DNA from: Microlunatus capsulatus | Lineage (GTDB): Bacteria; Actinomycetota; Actinomycetes; Propionibacteriales; Propionibacteriaceae | Direction of reading: 5' to 3' | DNA: 64,000 nt | NCBI RefSeq assembly: GCF_017876495.1 | Contig: NZ_JAGIOB010000001.1 | Location: 1,364,001-1,428,000 of the forward strand | Shown: positions 53,081 to 60,945 of the stretch, in pieces | How positions within the stretch are numbered: the first letter of the stretch is position 1 | Layout: the number at the start of each line of letters is the position of its first letter | Translations under genes and position numbers: made by a program | The notes under the pieces: model-generated | Told to the model about the DNA's origin: nothing | What the model saw: only the letters and a program-made list of their open reading frames with translations | Database searches by the model: none

Positions 53081-54531
53081 TGACCGTCCTCCCCGCCTTC
53101 CCCACCGGCTTCGACGGCGAGGGCACCACCCCGACCGGCCCGCTGGCCGCCGGGACCGCCCCCGTCCCCCGGCCCCGGCTGACCGAGGTGCACGGCTGGG
53201 GCCGGACGGCACCCGCGCGCACCCGGCTGACCCCGGTCGGCTCGGCCGGCGACGTGCTGGCCGCCCTGAGCGCCGCCGGCGACCGCGGCGTGACCGCGCG
53301 CGGCCTGGGCCGCAGCTACGGCGACGCGGCCCAGAACACCGGGGGCGTCACCCTGGACCTGACCACGCTGGACCAGATCCTCGCCGTCGACGCCGCGTCG
53401 GAGCCCGCGACCGTGACGGTGCAGGCCGGCGTCAGCCTCGACCAGCTGATGCGGGCGCTGCTGCCGTTCGGGCTGTGGGTCCCCGTGCTGCCCGGCACCC
53501 GCCAGGTGACGGTCGGCGGGGCGGTCGCCGCCGACGTGCACGGCAAGAACCACCACACCCAGGGCAGCTTCGGCAACCACGTCCTGTCCCTCGACCTGCT
53601 GACGCCCGATGGCGAGGTGCGCACGCTGACCCCCGGCGACGACGAGGCCGGCCGGCTGTTCTGGGCCACCGTCGGCGGGATGGGGCTGACCGGCATCATC
53701 CTCAGCGCCACCGTGGCCGTGCAGCGCACCGAGACCGCCTACTTCAGCGTCGACACCGACCGCTGCAGCGACATCGACGACCTGATGGCGAAGATGAGCG
53801 AGGGCGACGACGCCTACACCTACTCGGTGGCCTGGTTCGACGCCGTCACCCGCGGCAAGCACATGGGCCGCGCCGTCCTGACCCGCGGCGACAAGACCCC
53901 GCTGGCCGACCTCGACGCCAAGAAGCGCCGCGACCCGCTGCGGTTCGTGGCCCCCTCGTTCGGCACCATCCCCGAGGTCTTCCCCAACCGGATGGTCAAC
54001 CGGCTGACGGCCGCGGCCTTCAGCGAGTTCTGGTACCGCAAGGCCCCGGCCCACCGCACCGGCGAGCTGCAGAACATCACCCAGTTCTTCCACCCGCTGG
54101 ACATCGTGTCGGAGTGGAACCGGGTCTACGGCTCGCACGGCTTCCTGCAGTACCAGTTCGTCGTGCCCTTCACCGAGGCCGAGGCGTTCCGCCGCTGCTT
54201 CGAGATGATCGTCACCTCGGGCCACCTGTCCTGCCTCAACGTCCTCAAGCGCTTCGGCCCGGGCAACGCCGCGCCGCTGTCCTTCCCGATGCCGGGCTGG
54301 ACGCTGACCGTGGACCTGCCGATCGAGCCGGGCCTCGACCGGCTGTGCGACGCCCTCGACCAGGAGGTGATCGGCGCCGGCGGACGGGTGTACCTGGCCA
54401 AGGACTCCCGGCTGGGCGCCGAGACCTTCCGCGCGATGTACCCCCGGCTCGACGACTTCCTCGCCGTCCGCCGCGACGTCGACCCGGCCGGCGTGCTCAG
54501 CTCCGACCTCGCCCGCCGCCTCCACCTCTGA
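53080..54531 (+). CDS. dprE1: Decaprenylphosphoryl-beta-D-ribose 2-oxidase (DprE1)
   Basis: DprE1 is an FAD enzyme that oxidises decaprenyl-phosphoryl-ribose to the 2-keto form; DprE2 completes the epimerisation to arabinose. The 483-aa protein has the FAD-binding PCMH domain (ARGLGRSYGDAAQNTGG, then LPGTRQVTVGGAVAADVHGKNHH) and the catalytic cap domain. Lys441 in LAKDSR matches catalytic Lys418 of M. tuberculosis. Thr410 in GWTLTVDL occupies the position of Cys387; the 31-residue spacing between these two sites is the same in both proteins. ATG 53080 shares one base with the upstream stop (TGATG). Confidence 0.94.
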   Translation: MTVLPAFPTGFDGEGTTPTGPLAAGTAPVPRPRLTEVHGWGRTAPARTRLTPVGSAGDVLAALSAAGDRGVTARGLGRSYGDAAQNTGGVTLDLTTLDQILAVDAASEPATVTVQAGVSLDQLMRALLPFGLWVPVLPGTRQVTVGGAVAADVHGKNHHTQGSFGNHVLSLDLLTPDGEVRTLTPGDDEAGRLFWATVGGMGLTGIILSATVAVQRTETAYFSVDTDRCSDIDDLMAKMSEGDDAYTYSVAWFDAVTRGKHMGRAVLTRGDKTPLADLDAKKRRDPLRFVAPSFGTIPEVFPNRMVNRLTAAAFSEFWYRKAPAHRTGELQNITQFFHPLDIVSEWNRVYGSHGFLQYQFVVPFTEAEAFRRCFEMIVTSGHLSCLNVLKRFGPGNAAPLSFPMPGWTLTVDLPIEPGLDRLCDALDQEVIGAGGRVYLAKDSRLGAETFRAMYPRLDDFLAVRRDVDPAGVLSSDLARRLHL

Positions 54532-54579
54532 GCCCCGGCCATCCGGCCGACCCGCAGAACGCACCCGTACAGGAGCTCG

Positions 54580-55338
54580 ATGATCAACGCCCTTGGCACC
54601 CCCCAGTCCCTGCTGCTGCTCGGCGGCACGTCCGACATCGCGCTGGCCGTGGCCCGGCGCTACGCCGGTCGCGGCGCCGGCCTGCGGGTGGTGCTGGCGG
54701 CCCGGCCGGGCGAGCGGCGCAGCGCCGCGGCCGCCGAGCTGGGCGCGCTCGGCTGCGCGGTCGAGGAGGTGGACCTGGACGCCCGGGACCACGCCTCGCA
54801 CGCGGCGACCGTCGATGCCGCGTTCGCCGGTGGTGACGTCGACGTCGCGGTGCTGGCCTTCGGCCTGCTCGGCGACCCGGAGACCGACTGGACCGATCCC
54901 GAGCTCGCCCTCGAGCTGGCCGAGGTCAACTTCGCCGCCCCCGTGCACCTCGGCGTGCTGCTGGGGAACAGGATGCGCGCCCAGGCCCACGGGCGGATCG
55001 TCGCCCTCTCGAGCGTGGCCGGCGAGCGGGTGCGCCGCTCCAACTTCGTCTACGGCTCCACCAAGGCCGGCTTCGACGGCTTCTTCCTCGGCCTCGGCGA
55101 GGCGCTGCGGGAGCACGGCGTCCACGTCCTCGTCGTCCGCCCCGGGTTCGTCCGCACCAAGATGACCGAGGGCCTGTCCGAGGCCCCGCTGGCCGTCACC
55201 GCCGACGACGTCGCCGACGCCGTCCTCGCCGGGGTGCAGGACCAGCGCGACCTCGTCTGGGTGCCCAAGCCCATGCGCTTCGTGATGAGCGGGCTGCGGC
55301 ACGTGCCGCGCCCGCTGTTCCGCAAGCTCCCCCTCTGA
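54580..55338 (+). CDS. dprE2: Decaprenylphosphoryl-2-keto-ribose reductase (DprE2)
   Basis: This NAD(P)H-dependent short-chain dehydrogenase reduces the DprE1 product to decaprenyl-phosphoryl-arabinose, the arabinose donor of wall arabinan. The 252-aa protein has a Rossmann start LLLGGTSDIALAVARRY near residues 12-28 and the catalytic Ser145, Tyr158 and Lys162 in YGSTK. GRIVALSSVAGERVRRSNFVYG is typical of DprE2. A hydrophobic C-terminal patch (MRFVMSGLRHVPRPLFRKLP) is also normal. It follows dprE1 by 48 bp with AGGAG before ATG 54580, and a hairpin lies just downstream. Confidence 0.93.
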   Translation: MINALGTPQSLLLLGGTSDIALAVARRYAGRGAGLRVVLAARPGERRSAAAAELGALGCAVEEVDLDARDHASHAATVDAAFAGGDVDVAVLAFGLLGDPETDWTDPELALELAEVNFAAPVHLGVLLGNRMRAQAHGRIVALSSVAGERVRRSNFVYGSTKAGFDGFFLGLGEALREHGVHVLVVRPGFVRTKMTEGLSEAPLAVTADDVADAVLAGVQDQRDLVWVPKPMRFVMSGLRHVPRPLFRKLPL

Positions 55339-55353
55339 GCCCCGGCGCCTGGT

Positions 55354-55383
55354 GACTCCGGGGTCGAGTTCGACCCCGAAGTC
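55354..55383. terminator. Hairpin terminator between dprE2 and the convergent gene
   Basis: GACTCCGGGGTC (55354-55365) pairs with GACCCCGAAGTC (55372-55383) with one mismatch around a 6-nt loop, 16 nt past dprE2. It lies between convergent genes and may act both ways. Confidence 0.6.
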
Positions 55384-55408
55384 GCCACTGCGCCCGGGCC
55401 AGCCCCGA

Positions 55409-55798
55409 TCAGCGCAGCGGCCGGAGCCGGTCGGTCGGGACGGGCAGCCGGTACCGCTCGGCGTCGTGGCTGACGAAGCCGAAGTCGGCCCGGGCCACGA
55501 CCACCCCGGTCCGGTCGGCCGAGAGGATCTGCACCCGGACCGGTTCGTCGGCCGCGCCGTCCAGCCACCACGGGTCCGCGAGCACGGCCAGCCCGCGGCG
55601 GCGCAGCAGCTCCTCGGCCTCGTCGTCGTCGGCCGGGCCGCCCAGCGGGTGGCCGAACAGGGTCACGGGCGTGCTGCCGGCGTCGCCGGGCACGAGGTAG
55701 CCGACGAGCTCGGAGTCCTCCGGCCGGTGCACCGGCGTCCAGTCCTGCGGGATCACCCGACCATCCCACCGCAGCCGGAGGACCGACGGCCAGCCCAT
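55409..55798 (-). CDS. Hypothetical protein, 129 aa
   Basis: I do not recognise this protein. If it starts at ATG 55798 it reads MGWPSVLRLRWDGRVIPQDW and continues with LVGYLVPGDAGSTPVTLFGHPL, an acidic DDDEAEELLRRRGL helix and VRVQILSADRTGVVVARADFG, a pattern of mixed beta strands without signal peptide or membrane segment. GTG 55757 is a possible shorter start. Codon usage (GC-rich third positions on this strand) and a terminator at its convergent neighbour support it as a real gene. It faces away from the secreted protein gene at 55916. Confidence 0.55.
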   Translation of the reverse strand: MGWPSVLRLRWDGRVIPQDWTPVHRPEDSELVGYLVPGDAGSTPVTLFGHPLGGPADDDEAEELLRRRGLAVLADPWWLDGAADEPVRVQILSADRTGVVVARADFGFVSHDAERYRLPVPTDRLRPLR

Positions 55799-55915
55799 TT
55801 CCGGTCGCGCCCGTGCCGTCCGGCCCGGGTCCGACGCCTCTGGCCGGCTCTCGCGCGGCTCCCTAGCGTGGAGGGGACCGGCTCTCCCCCGAGGGCCCCG
55901 CCGAAGGAAACCCCC

Positions 55916-56689
55916 ATGCGCCTCACCCCGCTGCTCACGGCCGCCGTGCTCCTGGCCGCCCCCCTCGCCGCGACGGCCCTGCCCGCCTCGGCCGCGACCT
56001 GCACCGCGCCGAAGACCTCGACCCAGGTGGAGCCGCGCACCGTCGTCGTCGACTCCAGCGGCACCACCGGCTTCGACGTCGTCGTCGCCGTGCAGCACCA
56101 CGGGTGCGCGATCGGCGCGGTCACAGCGCTGGTCACCTCCCCGACCAAGGGCTCGGCGGTGCTCGAGCTGAGCGCCGAGGCCGGCAACGCGACGACGACC
56201 TACTACTTCGGCGGCCTCGACCTCAGCGCCGACCAGCTCGAGGACGGCGACGCCGGCACGTGGACCGTGAAGTCCCGCAGCGTCTGGGCGGCCTCCGCCG
56301 GCGACCTCGACGCCAAGGGCGCGGCCGCCGCGTCGAGCTCCACCAAGGTCTCCGTCCTCGCCGACGCCGACCTGAGCGCGGACGCCACCTCGGCCGCGCT
56401 GAAGAAGGGGAAGATCTCCAAGGGCAAGGCGCTGGCCGTCAAGGGCACGCTGAGCCGCGCCCGCTGGGAGGCGGGCACCTCGACGGGCTACGCCAAGCAG
56501 CGCGTCGAGGTGCAGTTCCGCACCCCGAAGGGGACCTACAAGAAGGTCAAGAACGTCACCACCAAGGCCGGCGGCGCCTACTCCGCCGCGTTCAAGGCGA
56601 CCAAGGACGGCTGCTACCGCGTCGTCTTCCGCGGCAGCAGGACCGTCGCCCCGGTCACCAGCGCGGGTGAGTGCGTCGACGTCCGCTGA
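55916..56689 (+). CDS. Secreted four-cysteine protein, paralogue A
   Basis: The 257-aa protein has a signal peptide (residues 1-27, cleavage after ASA) and two apparent beta-sandwich halves. The first spans about 28-140 and ends in a YFGGLDL-SADQLEDG region. The second begins at a lysine-rich KKGKISKGKALAVKGTLSRA segment and resembles the Ig-like repeats of actinobacterial surface proteins. Four cysteines (in ATCTAP, HHGCAIG, DGCYRVV and GECVDVR) are shared in order with the next gene, suggesting two disulfides. ATG 55916 follows GAAGGAA. I cannot assign a function. A strong terminator follows. Confidence 0.75.
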   Translation: MRLTPLLTAAVLLAAPLAATALPASAATCTAPKTSTQVEPRTVVVDSSGTTGFDVVVAVQHHGCAIGAVTALVTSPTKGSAVLELSAEAGNATTTYYFGGLDLSADQLEDGDAGTWTVKSRSVWAASAGDLDAKGAAAASSSTKVSVLADADLSADATSAALKKGKISKGKALAVKGTLSRARWEAGTSTGYAKQRVEVQFRTPKGTYKKVKNVTTKAGGAYSAAFKATKDGCYRVVFRGSRTVAPVTSAGECVDVR

Positions 56690-56696
56690 CCCACGG

Positions 56697-56730
56697 CACG
56701 TCCCGGGCGGCGGCAGCCGCCCGGGACGTG
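56697..56730 (+). terminator. Strong hairpin terminator
   Basis: A perfect 15-bp stem (56697-56711 with 56716-56730) with a 4-nt loop lies 8 nt after the first secreted-protein gene, followed by a short AT-rich TATCAA. Confidence 0.8.
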
Positions 56731-56797
56731 TATCAACCCCCGCCCCTGCGGCTCCTGGGTCCCCGGACAGACCACTCCGACCCGAAGGACCGCCACC

Positions 56798-57532
56798 ATG
56801 CGCTCACCGTTGACCGCCCTCGCCGCCCTCCCGATCCTGGCCGCCCCGCTGCTGGCCCTGCCGACCGCGTCGGCCGCCCCGTGCACCGCCCCCGAGCTCG
56901 TCCACGCCTCCGTCGACCCCGGGACGGTGGTCCTCGGGACCACGAAGCCGAAGGGGGTCGAGATCGAGGTGGCCGTCCGGGCCCGGGGCTGCGCCGTCAG
57001 CCGGGTCGCCACCGACGTCTTCACCGCCACCGACTACGTCGACACCCTCGAGATGGACGCGGTCGGCACCGCCGGAGGCGTCACCACGTACCGCACGGGA
57101 GCCCGGATCAACCCCGGCGCCTTCCCCAACGCCGGCGCGGGCACCTTCCGCACCAGCATCTACGTCGGCTGGGACGGCCAGACCCTCGGCGACGACGGAC
57201 CGACCTTCCGGCTGCTGCGCGCCGCGAGGCTCACCGCGGACGCCTCGCCGGAGCCGGTGACGAAGGGCCGGCCGGTCACCGTGAAGGGCACGCTCACCCG
57301 CGCCAACTGGGAGACGCTGCGCTACGCCGGCTACACGAAGCGCGCCGTCCGACTCCAGTTCAAGCCCACCGGTGGCTCCTGGGCCACCGTCCGCACCACC
57401 ACCAGCGGCAGCGGCGGGAAGATCGCCACCACGGTCACGGCCGGCCGGGACGGCTGCTACCGCTTCGTCTTCCCCGGCAGCGCGACCACGGCCAGGGCGA
57501 CCAGCGGGGCCGACTGCGTCGACGTCCGCTGA
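56798..57532 (+). CDS. Secreted four-cysteine protein, paralogue B
   Basis: This 244-aa protein is a diverged paralogue of the preceding one: signal peptide (residues 1-27), a first domain starting APCTAPELV with ARGCAVS, and a second with KGRPVTVKGTLTRANWE, DGCYRFVFPGS and the same C-terminal CVDVR. The four cysteines keep their order and the two proteins end identically. The second domain looks like an Ig-like repeat (KGTLTRANWETLRYAGYTKRAVRL). Its function is unknown. An intervening terminator suggests separate transcription from paralogue A. It converges on the DinB gene across 21 bp. Confidence 0.75.
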   Translation: MRSPLTALAALPILAAPLLALPTASAAPCTAPELVHASVDPGTVVLGTTKPKGVEIEVAVRARGCAVSRVATDVFTATDYVDTLEMDAVGTAGGVTTYRTGARINPGAFPNAGAGTFRTSIYVGWDGQTLGDDGPTFRLLRAARLTADASPEPVTKGRPVTVKGTLTRANWETLRYAGYTKRAVRLQFKPTGGSWATVRTTTSGSGGKIATTVTAGRDGCYRFVFPGSATTARATSGADCVDVR

Positions 57533-57553
57533 CCCGACGCCGGACGGGCGGTC

Positions 57554-58117
57554 TCATTCGAGGAGCGAGGCCGCCCCGTCCTGCTGCCCGGTGACGTCCC
57601 AGAGGTGGTGGACGACGTCGTGCAGGACGTACTGCGACAGGCTGGCGACGGTGAACTCGGCCCCGTCGGAGCGGAGCCCGGTCCGCGCGCGGTCGGCCGG
57701 CGCGACGCCCTGGAGGCGGGCGACGAGGACCTGCGCGGCGTCCTCCAGCTCGGCGGCCACCCCCTCGGGGTCGGCGTCGGCGTAGCGCTCCAGCACCGCC
57801 GTCTCGTCCTGGTCCCAGTTCGGGAAGCGGGGGGCGTCCTCGGCGAGCATCGAGGCGATCCGCGCGTCGGCGATCCGGTAGACGTCGCGGACGTGGCAGC
57901 CGTACTCCAGCGGCGACCAGACCCGCGGCGCGGGCCGCGCCTCCACGGCCGGGTGCGACTGCAGGATCTGCACCCACTCCTCCGCCGCGACGAAGGCCCG
58001 CTCGGCGACGGTGCCCGGGTCGACCTCACCGGCGGCGAGACCGCAGTCCTCGCAGCGCCGGGTCAGCGTCCAGGTCCAGTCCTTCTCGTCCGGGGTCACC
58101 GGGTCCAGGTCGGCCAC
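57554..58117 (-). CDS. DinB-like protein (mycothiol S-transferase type)
   Basis: The 187-aa protein has the DinB four-helix pattern with His ligands in YGCHVRDVY near residue 73 and in LHDVVHHLWDVTG near 163-175, which would bind a metal ion. Actinobacterial members often use mycothiol as cofactor. An extra WTWTLTRRCEDCGL segment with two cysteines near residues 14-27 precedes the domain. No neighbour suggests the substrate. GTG 58117 follows TACCCT by 6 nt on the minus strand and is probably leaderless. Confidence 0.85.
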   Translation of the reverse strand: MADLDPVTPDEKDWTWTLTRRCEDCGLAAGEVDPGTVAERAFVAAEEWVQILQSHPAVEARPAPRVWSPLEYGCHVRDVYRIADARIASMLAEDAPRFPNWDQDETAVLERYADADPEGVAAELEDAAQVLVARLQGVAPADRARTGLRSDGAEFTVASLSQYVLHDVVHHLWDVTGQQDGAASLLE

Positions 58118-58156
58118 GCGCTCAGGGTATCGGCCCGGCTCGACCCGGGCCCGGCC

Positions 58157-58540
58157 TCAGACCAGCAGCCCGACGACCAGCACGACCAGGGCCAGCGCGG
58201 GCAGCACTCCCTGGGTCAGCGCCGCCCGGGCCTTGCTGCGGTCGGACAGCAGCAGGACCAGTGCCGCGGCCAGCATCGAGCCGGTCCCGGCGGCCACCAG
58301 CGCCACCCCGGCGTCGGGGACGGGACCCAGCAGCAGCACCCCGACCAGCGTCACCACGGCCAGGAAGAGGTTGTAGAAGCCCTGGTTGAAGGCGAGCGAC
58401 CGGGTGACGGCGGCCGTCTCCGCCGTCGTGCCGAAGACCCGGCGCGTCCGCGGGTCCTCCCAGCGCAGCGACTCCAGCACGAAGATGTAGCCGTGCAGCA
58501 GGGCGGCGAGGACGGCCGCGACCGCGGCGGCGACGATCAT
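58157..58540 (-). CDS. DUF1304 membrane protein
   Basis: The 127-aa protein matches DUF1304: LHGYIFVLESLRWEDPRTRRVFG near residues 15-37, NQGFYNLFLAVV near 52-63, and four hydrophobic segments. Function is unknown. ATG 58540 lies 7 nt after TAGGGT on the minus strand, another leaderless-type start. It follows nothing in an operon; the upstream neighbour pxpA diverges from it across 50 bp. Confidence 0.88.
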   Translation of the reverse strand: MIVAAAVAAVLAALLHGYIFVLESLRWEDPRTRRVFGTTAETAAVTRSLAFNQGFYNLFLAVVTLVGVLLLGPVPDAGVALVAAGTGSMLAAALVLLLSDRSKARAALTQGVLPALALVVLVVGLLV

Positions 58541-58590
58541 GGCCGCCACCCTAGGCCCGGCCACCGGGGCGCGTACCGGATGATGACCGC

Positions 58591-59343
58591 GTGGCCACCT
58601 CCGCCGGCACCCGCGTCGACCTCAACGCCGACCTCGGCGAGTCCTACGGGCGCTGGACCCTGGGCGACGACGCCGCCCTGCTGAGCGTGGTGACCAGCGC
58701 GAACGTCGCCTGCGGGTTCCACGCCGGCGACCCGCTGACGCTGCAGCGCACGTGCGCGGCCGCCGTCGCCGCCGGGGTGACGATCGGCGCCCAGGTGGGC
58801 TACCCCGACCTCGCGGGCTTCGGCCGGCGCTTCCTCGACATGGCGCCCGACGACCTCACCGCGGCCGTGCTCTACCAGCTCGGCGCCCTCGACGGCCTCG
58901 CCCGGGTGGCGGGCGGCCGGGTGGCCTACCTCAAGCCGCACGGCGCCCTCTACAACGCCACCGTCGACCACGAGGGCCAGGCCCGCGCCGTCGTCGACGC
59001 CGTCGCCGCCTACGACCCGACCCTGCCGGTGCTGGGGCTGCCGGGCTCGGCCCTGCTCCGGCTGGCCGGCGAGGCCGGGCTGCGGGGCGTCGGCGAGCAC
59101 TTCCTCGACCGCGCCTACACCGACGACGGCCGCCTCGTCGACCGCCGGCTCCCCGGCGCCCTGCTGCACGACCCGGACGAGGCCGCCGAGCGCGCCGTCG
59201 CCGTCGCCCGCGAGGGCCGGCTGGGCTCGCTCTGCACCCACGGCGACTCCCCCGGCGCCGTCGCGATGGCCAGGACGGTGCGGGCGGCGCTGGCCGCGGC
59301 CGGGATCGCCGTCGCCCCGTTCGTCGCGCCCGCCGGCGGCTGA
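58591..59343 (+). CDS. pxpA: 5-oxoprolinase subunit A (LamB/YcsF family)
   Basis: PxpA, with PxpB and PxpC, hydrolyses 5-oxoproline (pyroglutamate) to glutamate using ATP. The 250-aa protein shows [22 protein letters not shown] near residues 8-29, [13 protein letters not shown] near 34-46, [15 protein letters not shown] near 62-76 and [10 protein letters not shown] near 218-227, all family hallmarks. The start is GTG 58591. The three pxp genes are contiguous and tightly spaced, as in other bacteria. Confidence 0.95.
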   Translation: MATSAGTRVDLNADLGESYGRWTLGDDAALLSVVTSANVACGFHAGDPLTLQRTCAAAVAAGVTIGAQVGYPDLAGFGRRFLDMAPDDLTAAVLYQLGALDGLARVAGGRVAYLKPHGALYNATVDHEGQARAVVDAVAAYDPTLPVLGLPGSALLRLAGEAGLRGVGEHFLDRAYTDDGRLVDRRLPGALLHDPDEAAERAVAVAREGRLGSLCTHGDSPGAVAMARTVRAALAAAGIAVAPFVAPAGG

Positions 59344-59346
59344 GCC

Positions 59347-59952
59347 GTGGCCCGCCGGCTGCTCGGCTACGGCGACGACGCCGTCCTGCTGGAGTGCGCC
59401 GACCTCGCCGACGCCGTCGGGCTGGCCCCGCGGGTGCGGGCGGCGGTGCCCGCGGTGGTCGAGGTCGTGCCCGGGGCCCGCACCCTGCTGCTGCGGCTGG
59501 CCGCGCCGCTCACCGCCGACGCCCGCGAGCTCCTGCTCACCCTGCCGGCCGCGCCGACGGGCACGGCGTCGGGACCGCTCGTCACCCTGCCCGTGGTCTA
59601 CGACGGCGAGGACCTCGACGAGGTGGGGGCGCTCACCGGCCTCGGCGCCGACGGGGTGGTCGCCGCGCACACCGGCCAGACCTGGACGGTCGGCTTCTGC
59701 GGGTTCGCGCCCGGGTTCGGCTACCTCGTCGGCCCCGACGAACGGCTCCGGGTGCCCCGCCGGCCGACGCCGCGGACACGCGTCCCAGCGGGCGCGGTCG
59801 GGCTGGCCGGGCCGTTTTCCGGGGTCTACCCGCGCCCCGGGCCGGGCGGCTGGCAGCTGCTCGGCCGGACGGCGACCACCCTCTGGGACCTCGAGGCTCA
59901 CCCCCCGGCCCTGCTGCAGCCCGGCACCCGGGTCCGGTTCGAGGTCGCGTGA
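59347..59952 (+). CDS. pxpB: 5-oxoprolinase subunit B (KipI-like)
   Basis: This 201-aa protein is the KipI-like half of the carboxyltransferase-like part of 5-oxoprolinase. Landmarks are YGDDAVLLECADL near residues 7-19, LPVVYDGEDLDEVG near 76-89 and TVGFCGFAPGFGYLVG near 113-128, followed by RRPTPRTRVPAGAVGLAGPFSGVYP. It starts 3 bp after pxpA and overlaps pxpC by 4 bp, so all three are probably translated together. Confidence 0.95.
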   Translation: MARRLLGYGDDAVLLECADLADAVGLAPRVRAAVPAVVEVVPGARTLLLRLAAPLTADARELLLTLPAAPTGTASGPLVTLPVVYDGEDLDEVGALTGLGADGVVAAHTGQTWTVGFCGFAPGFGYLVGPDERLRVPRRPTPRTRVPAGAVGLAGPFSGVYPRPGPGGWQLLGRTATTLWDLEAHPPALLQPGTRVRFEVA

Positions 59953-60797
59953 GCGGCGCGCTGGTCGTGGAGGCCCCGGGCCCGCTGACCCTCGTGCAGG
60001 ACCTCGGCCGGCCGGGGCTGGCCCACCTCGGGGTCTCCCCGTCCGGCGCCGCGGACCGGGCGGCGCACCGGCTGGCCAACCGGCTGGTCGGTGAGGAGGA
60101 GGGTGCGGCGACGCTGGAGGTCACCCTCGGCGGGCTGGTCGTCCGGGCGACGGCGACGCTGTTCGTGGCCGTCACCGGCGCGCCGACGACGGTGCGGGTG
60201 GACGGCACCCCGACGGCCTCGCACACCACCGTCGTCCTCCGCGCCGGCGCCCGGCTGCACGTGGAGCGGCCGGCGCGCGGCCTGCGCAGCTACCTGGCCG
60301 TCCGCGGCGGGTTCGTCGTCGCCCCGGTGCTGGGCAGCCGGAGCCGCGACGTGCTCGCCGGCCTGGGCCCCGCCCCGCTCGCCGTCGGCGACGTGCTGGC
60401 CGTGGGCGACCCGACCCGACCGCTGCCCGACGCCGACCGGGCCCCCGCCCCGGCGCCGGTGACCGTGCTCGACGTCCGACCGGGACCGCGCCGCGACTGG
60501 TTCACCGGCGACGCCTGGTCGACGCTGCTGGGCACCGTCTGGGCCGTCACCGCCGACGTCGACCGGGTCGCCGTCCGGCTGTCCGGCCCGGCGCTGACCC
60601 GTGCGGTGACCGACGAGCTGCCCTCCGAGGGCCTCGTCCGCGGGGCGGTCCAGGTGCCGGCGTCGGGCCAGCCGCTGCTCTTCGGCGCCGACCACCCGGT
60701 GACCGGCGGCTACCCCGTGCTGGCGGTGCTGACGCCCGCGGCCGCGGACGCCGCCGCCCAGCTCCGGCCCGGCGACGCGGTCCGCCTCGCCGGCTGA
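59949..60797 (+). CDS. pxpC: 5-oxoprolinase subunit C (KipA-like)
   Basis: The 282-aa protein is the biotin-independent carboxyltransferase-like partner of PxpB. It has [36 protein letters not shown] near its start, [10 protein letters not shown] near 117-126, [10 protein letters not shown] near 132-141 and the C-terminal [35 protein letters not shown] segment. Its GTG start overlaps the pxpB stop (GTGA). No biotin site is present, so it does not compete with AccA3 for BirA. Confidence 0.95.
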   Translation: MSGALVVEAPGPLTLVQDLGRPGLAHLGVSPSGAADRAAHRLANRLVGEEEGAATLEVTLGGLVVRATATLFVAVTGAPTTVRVDGTPTASHTTVVLRAGARLHVERPARGLRSYLAVRGGFVVAPVLGSRSRDVLAGLGPAPLAVGDVLAVGDPTRPLPDADRAPAPAPVTVLDVRPGPRRDWFTGDAWSTLLGTVWAVTADVDRVAVRLSGPALTRAVTDELPSEGLVRGAVQVPASGQPLLFGADHPVTGGYPVLAVLTPAAADAAAQLRPGDAVRLAG

Positions 60798-60945
60798 GCC
60801 GTCGGCTGCGGGAGGGGGCCGCGCGCCGACGGGGCGGGAGCCCCATGTCCTAGACTCCTCGGGCCCGGTCGCAGGTGCTCCCTGCCGCGGCGGGCCGCCA
60901 GCCGCGTCCCAGCGCCGGCCGGTCGACGACGCCCGAGGAGGATCC

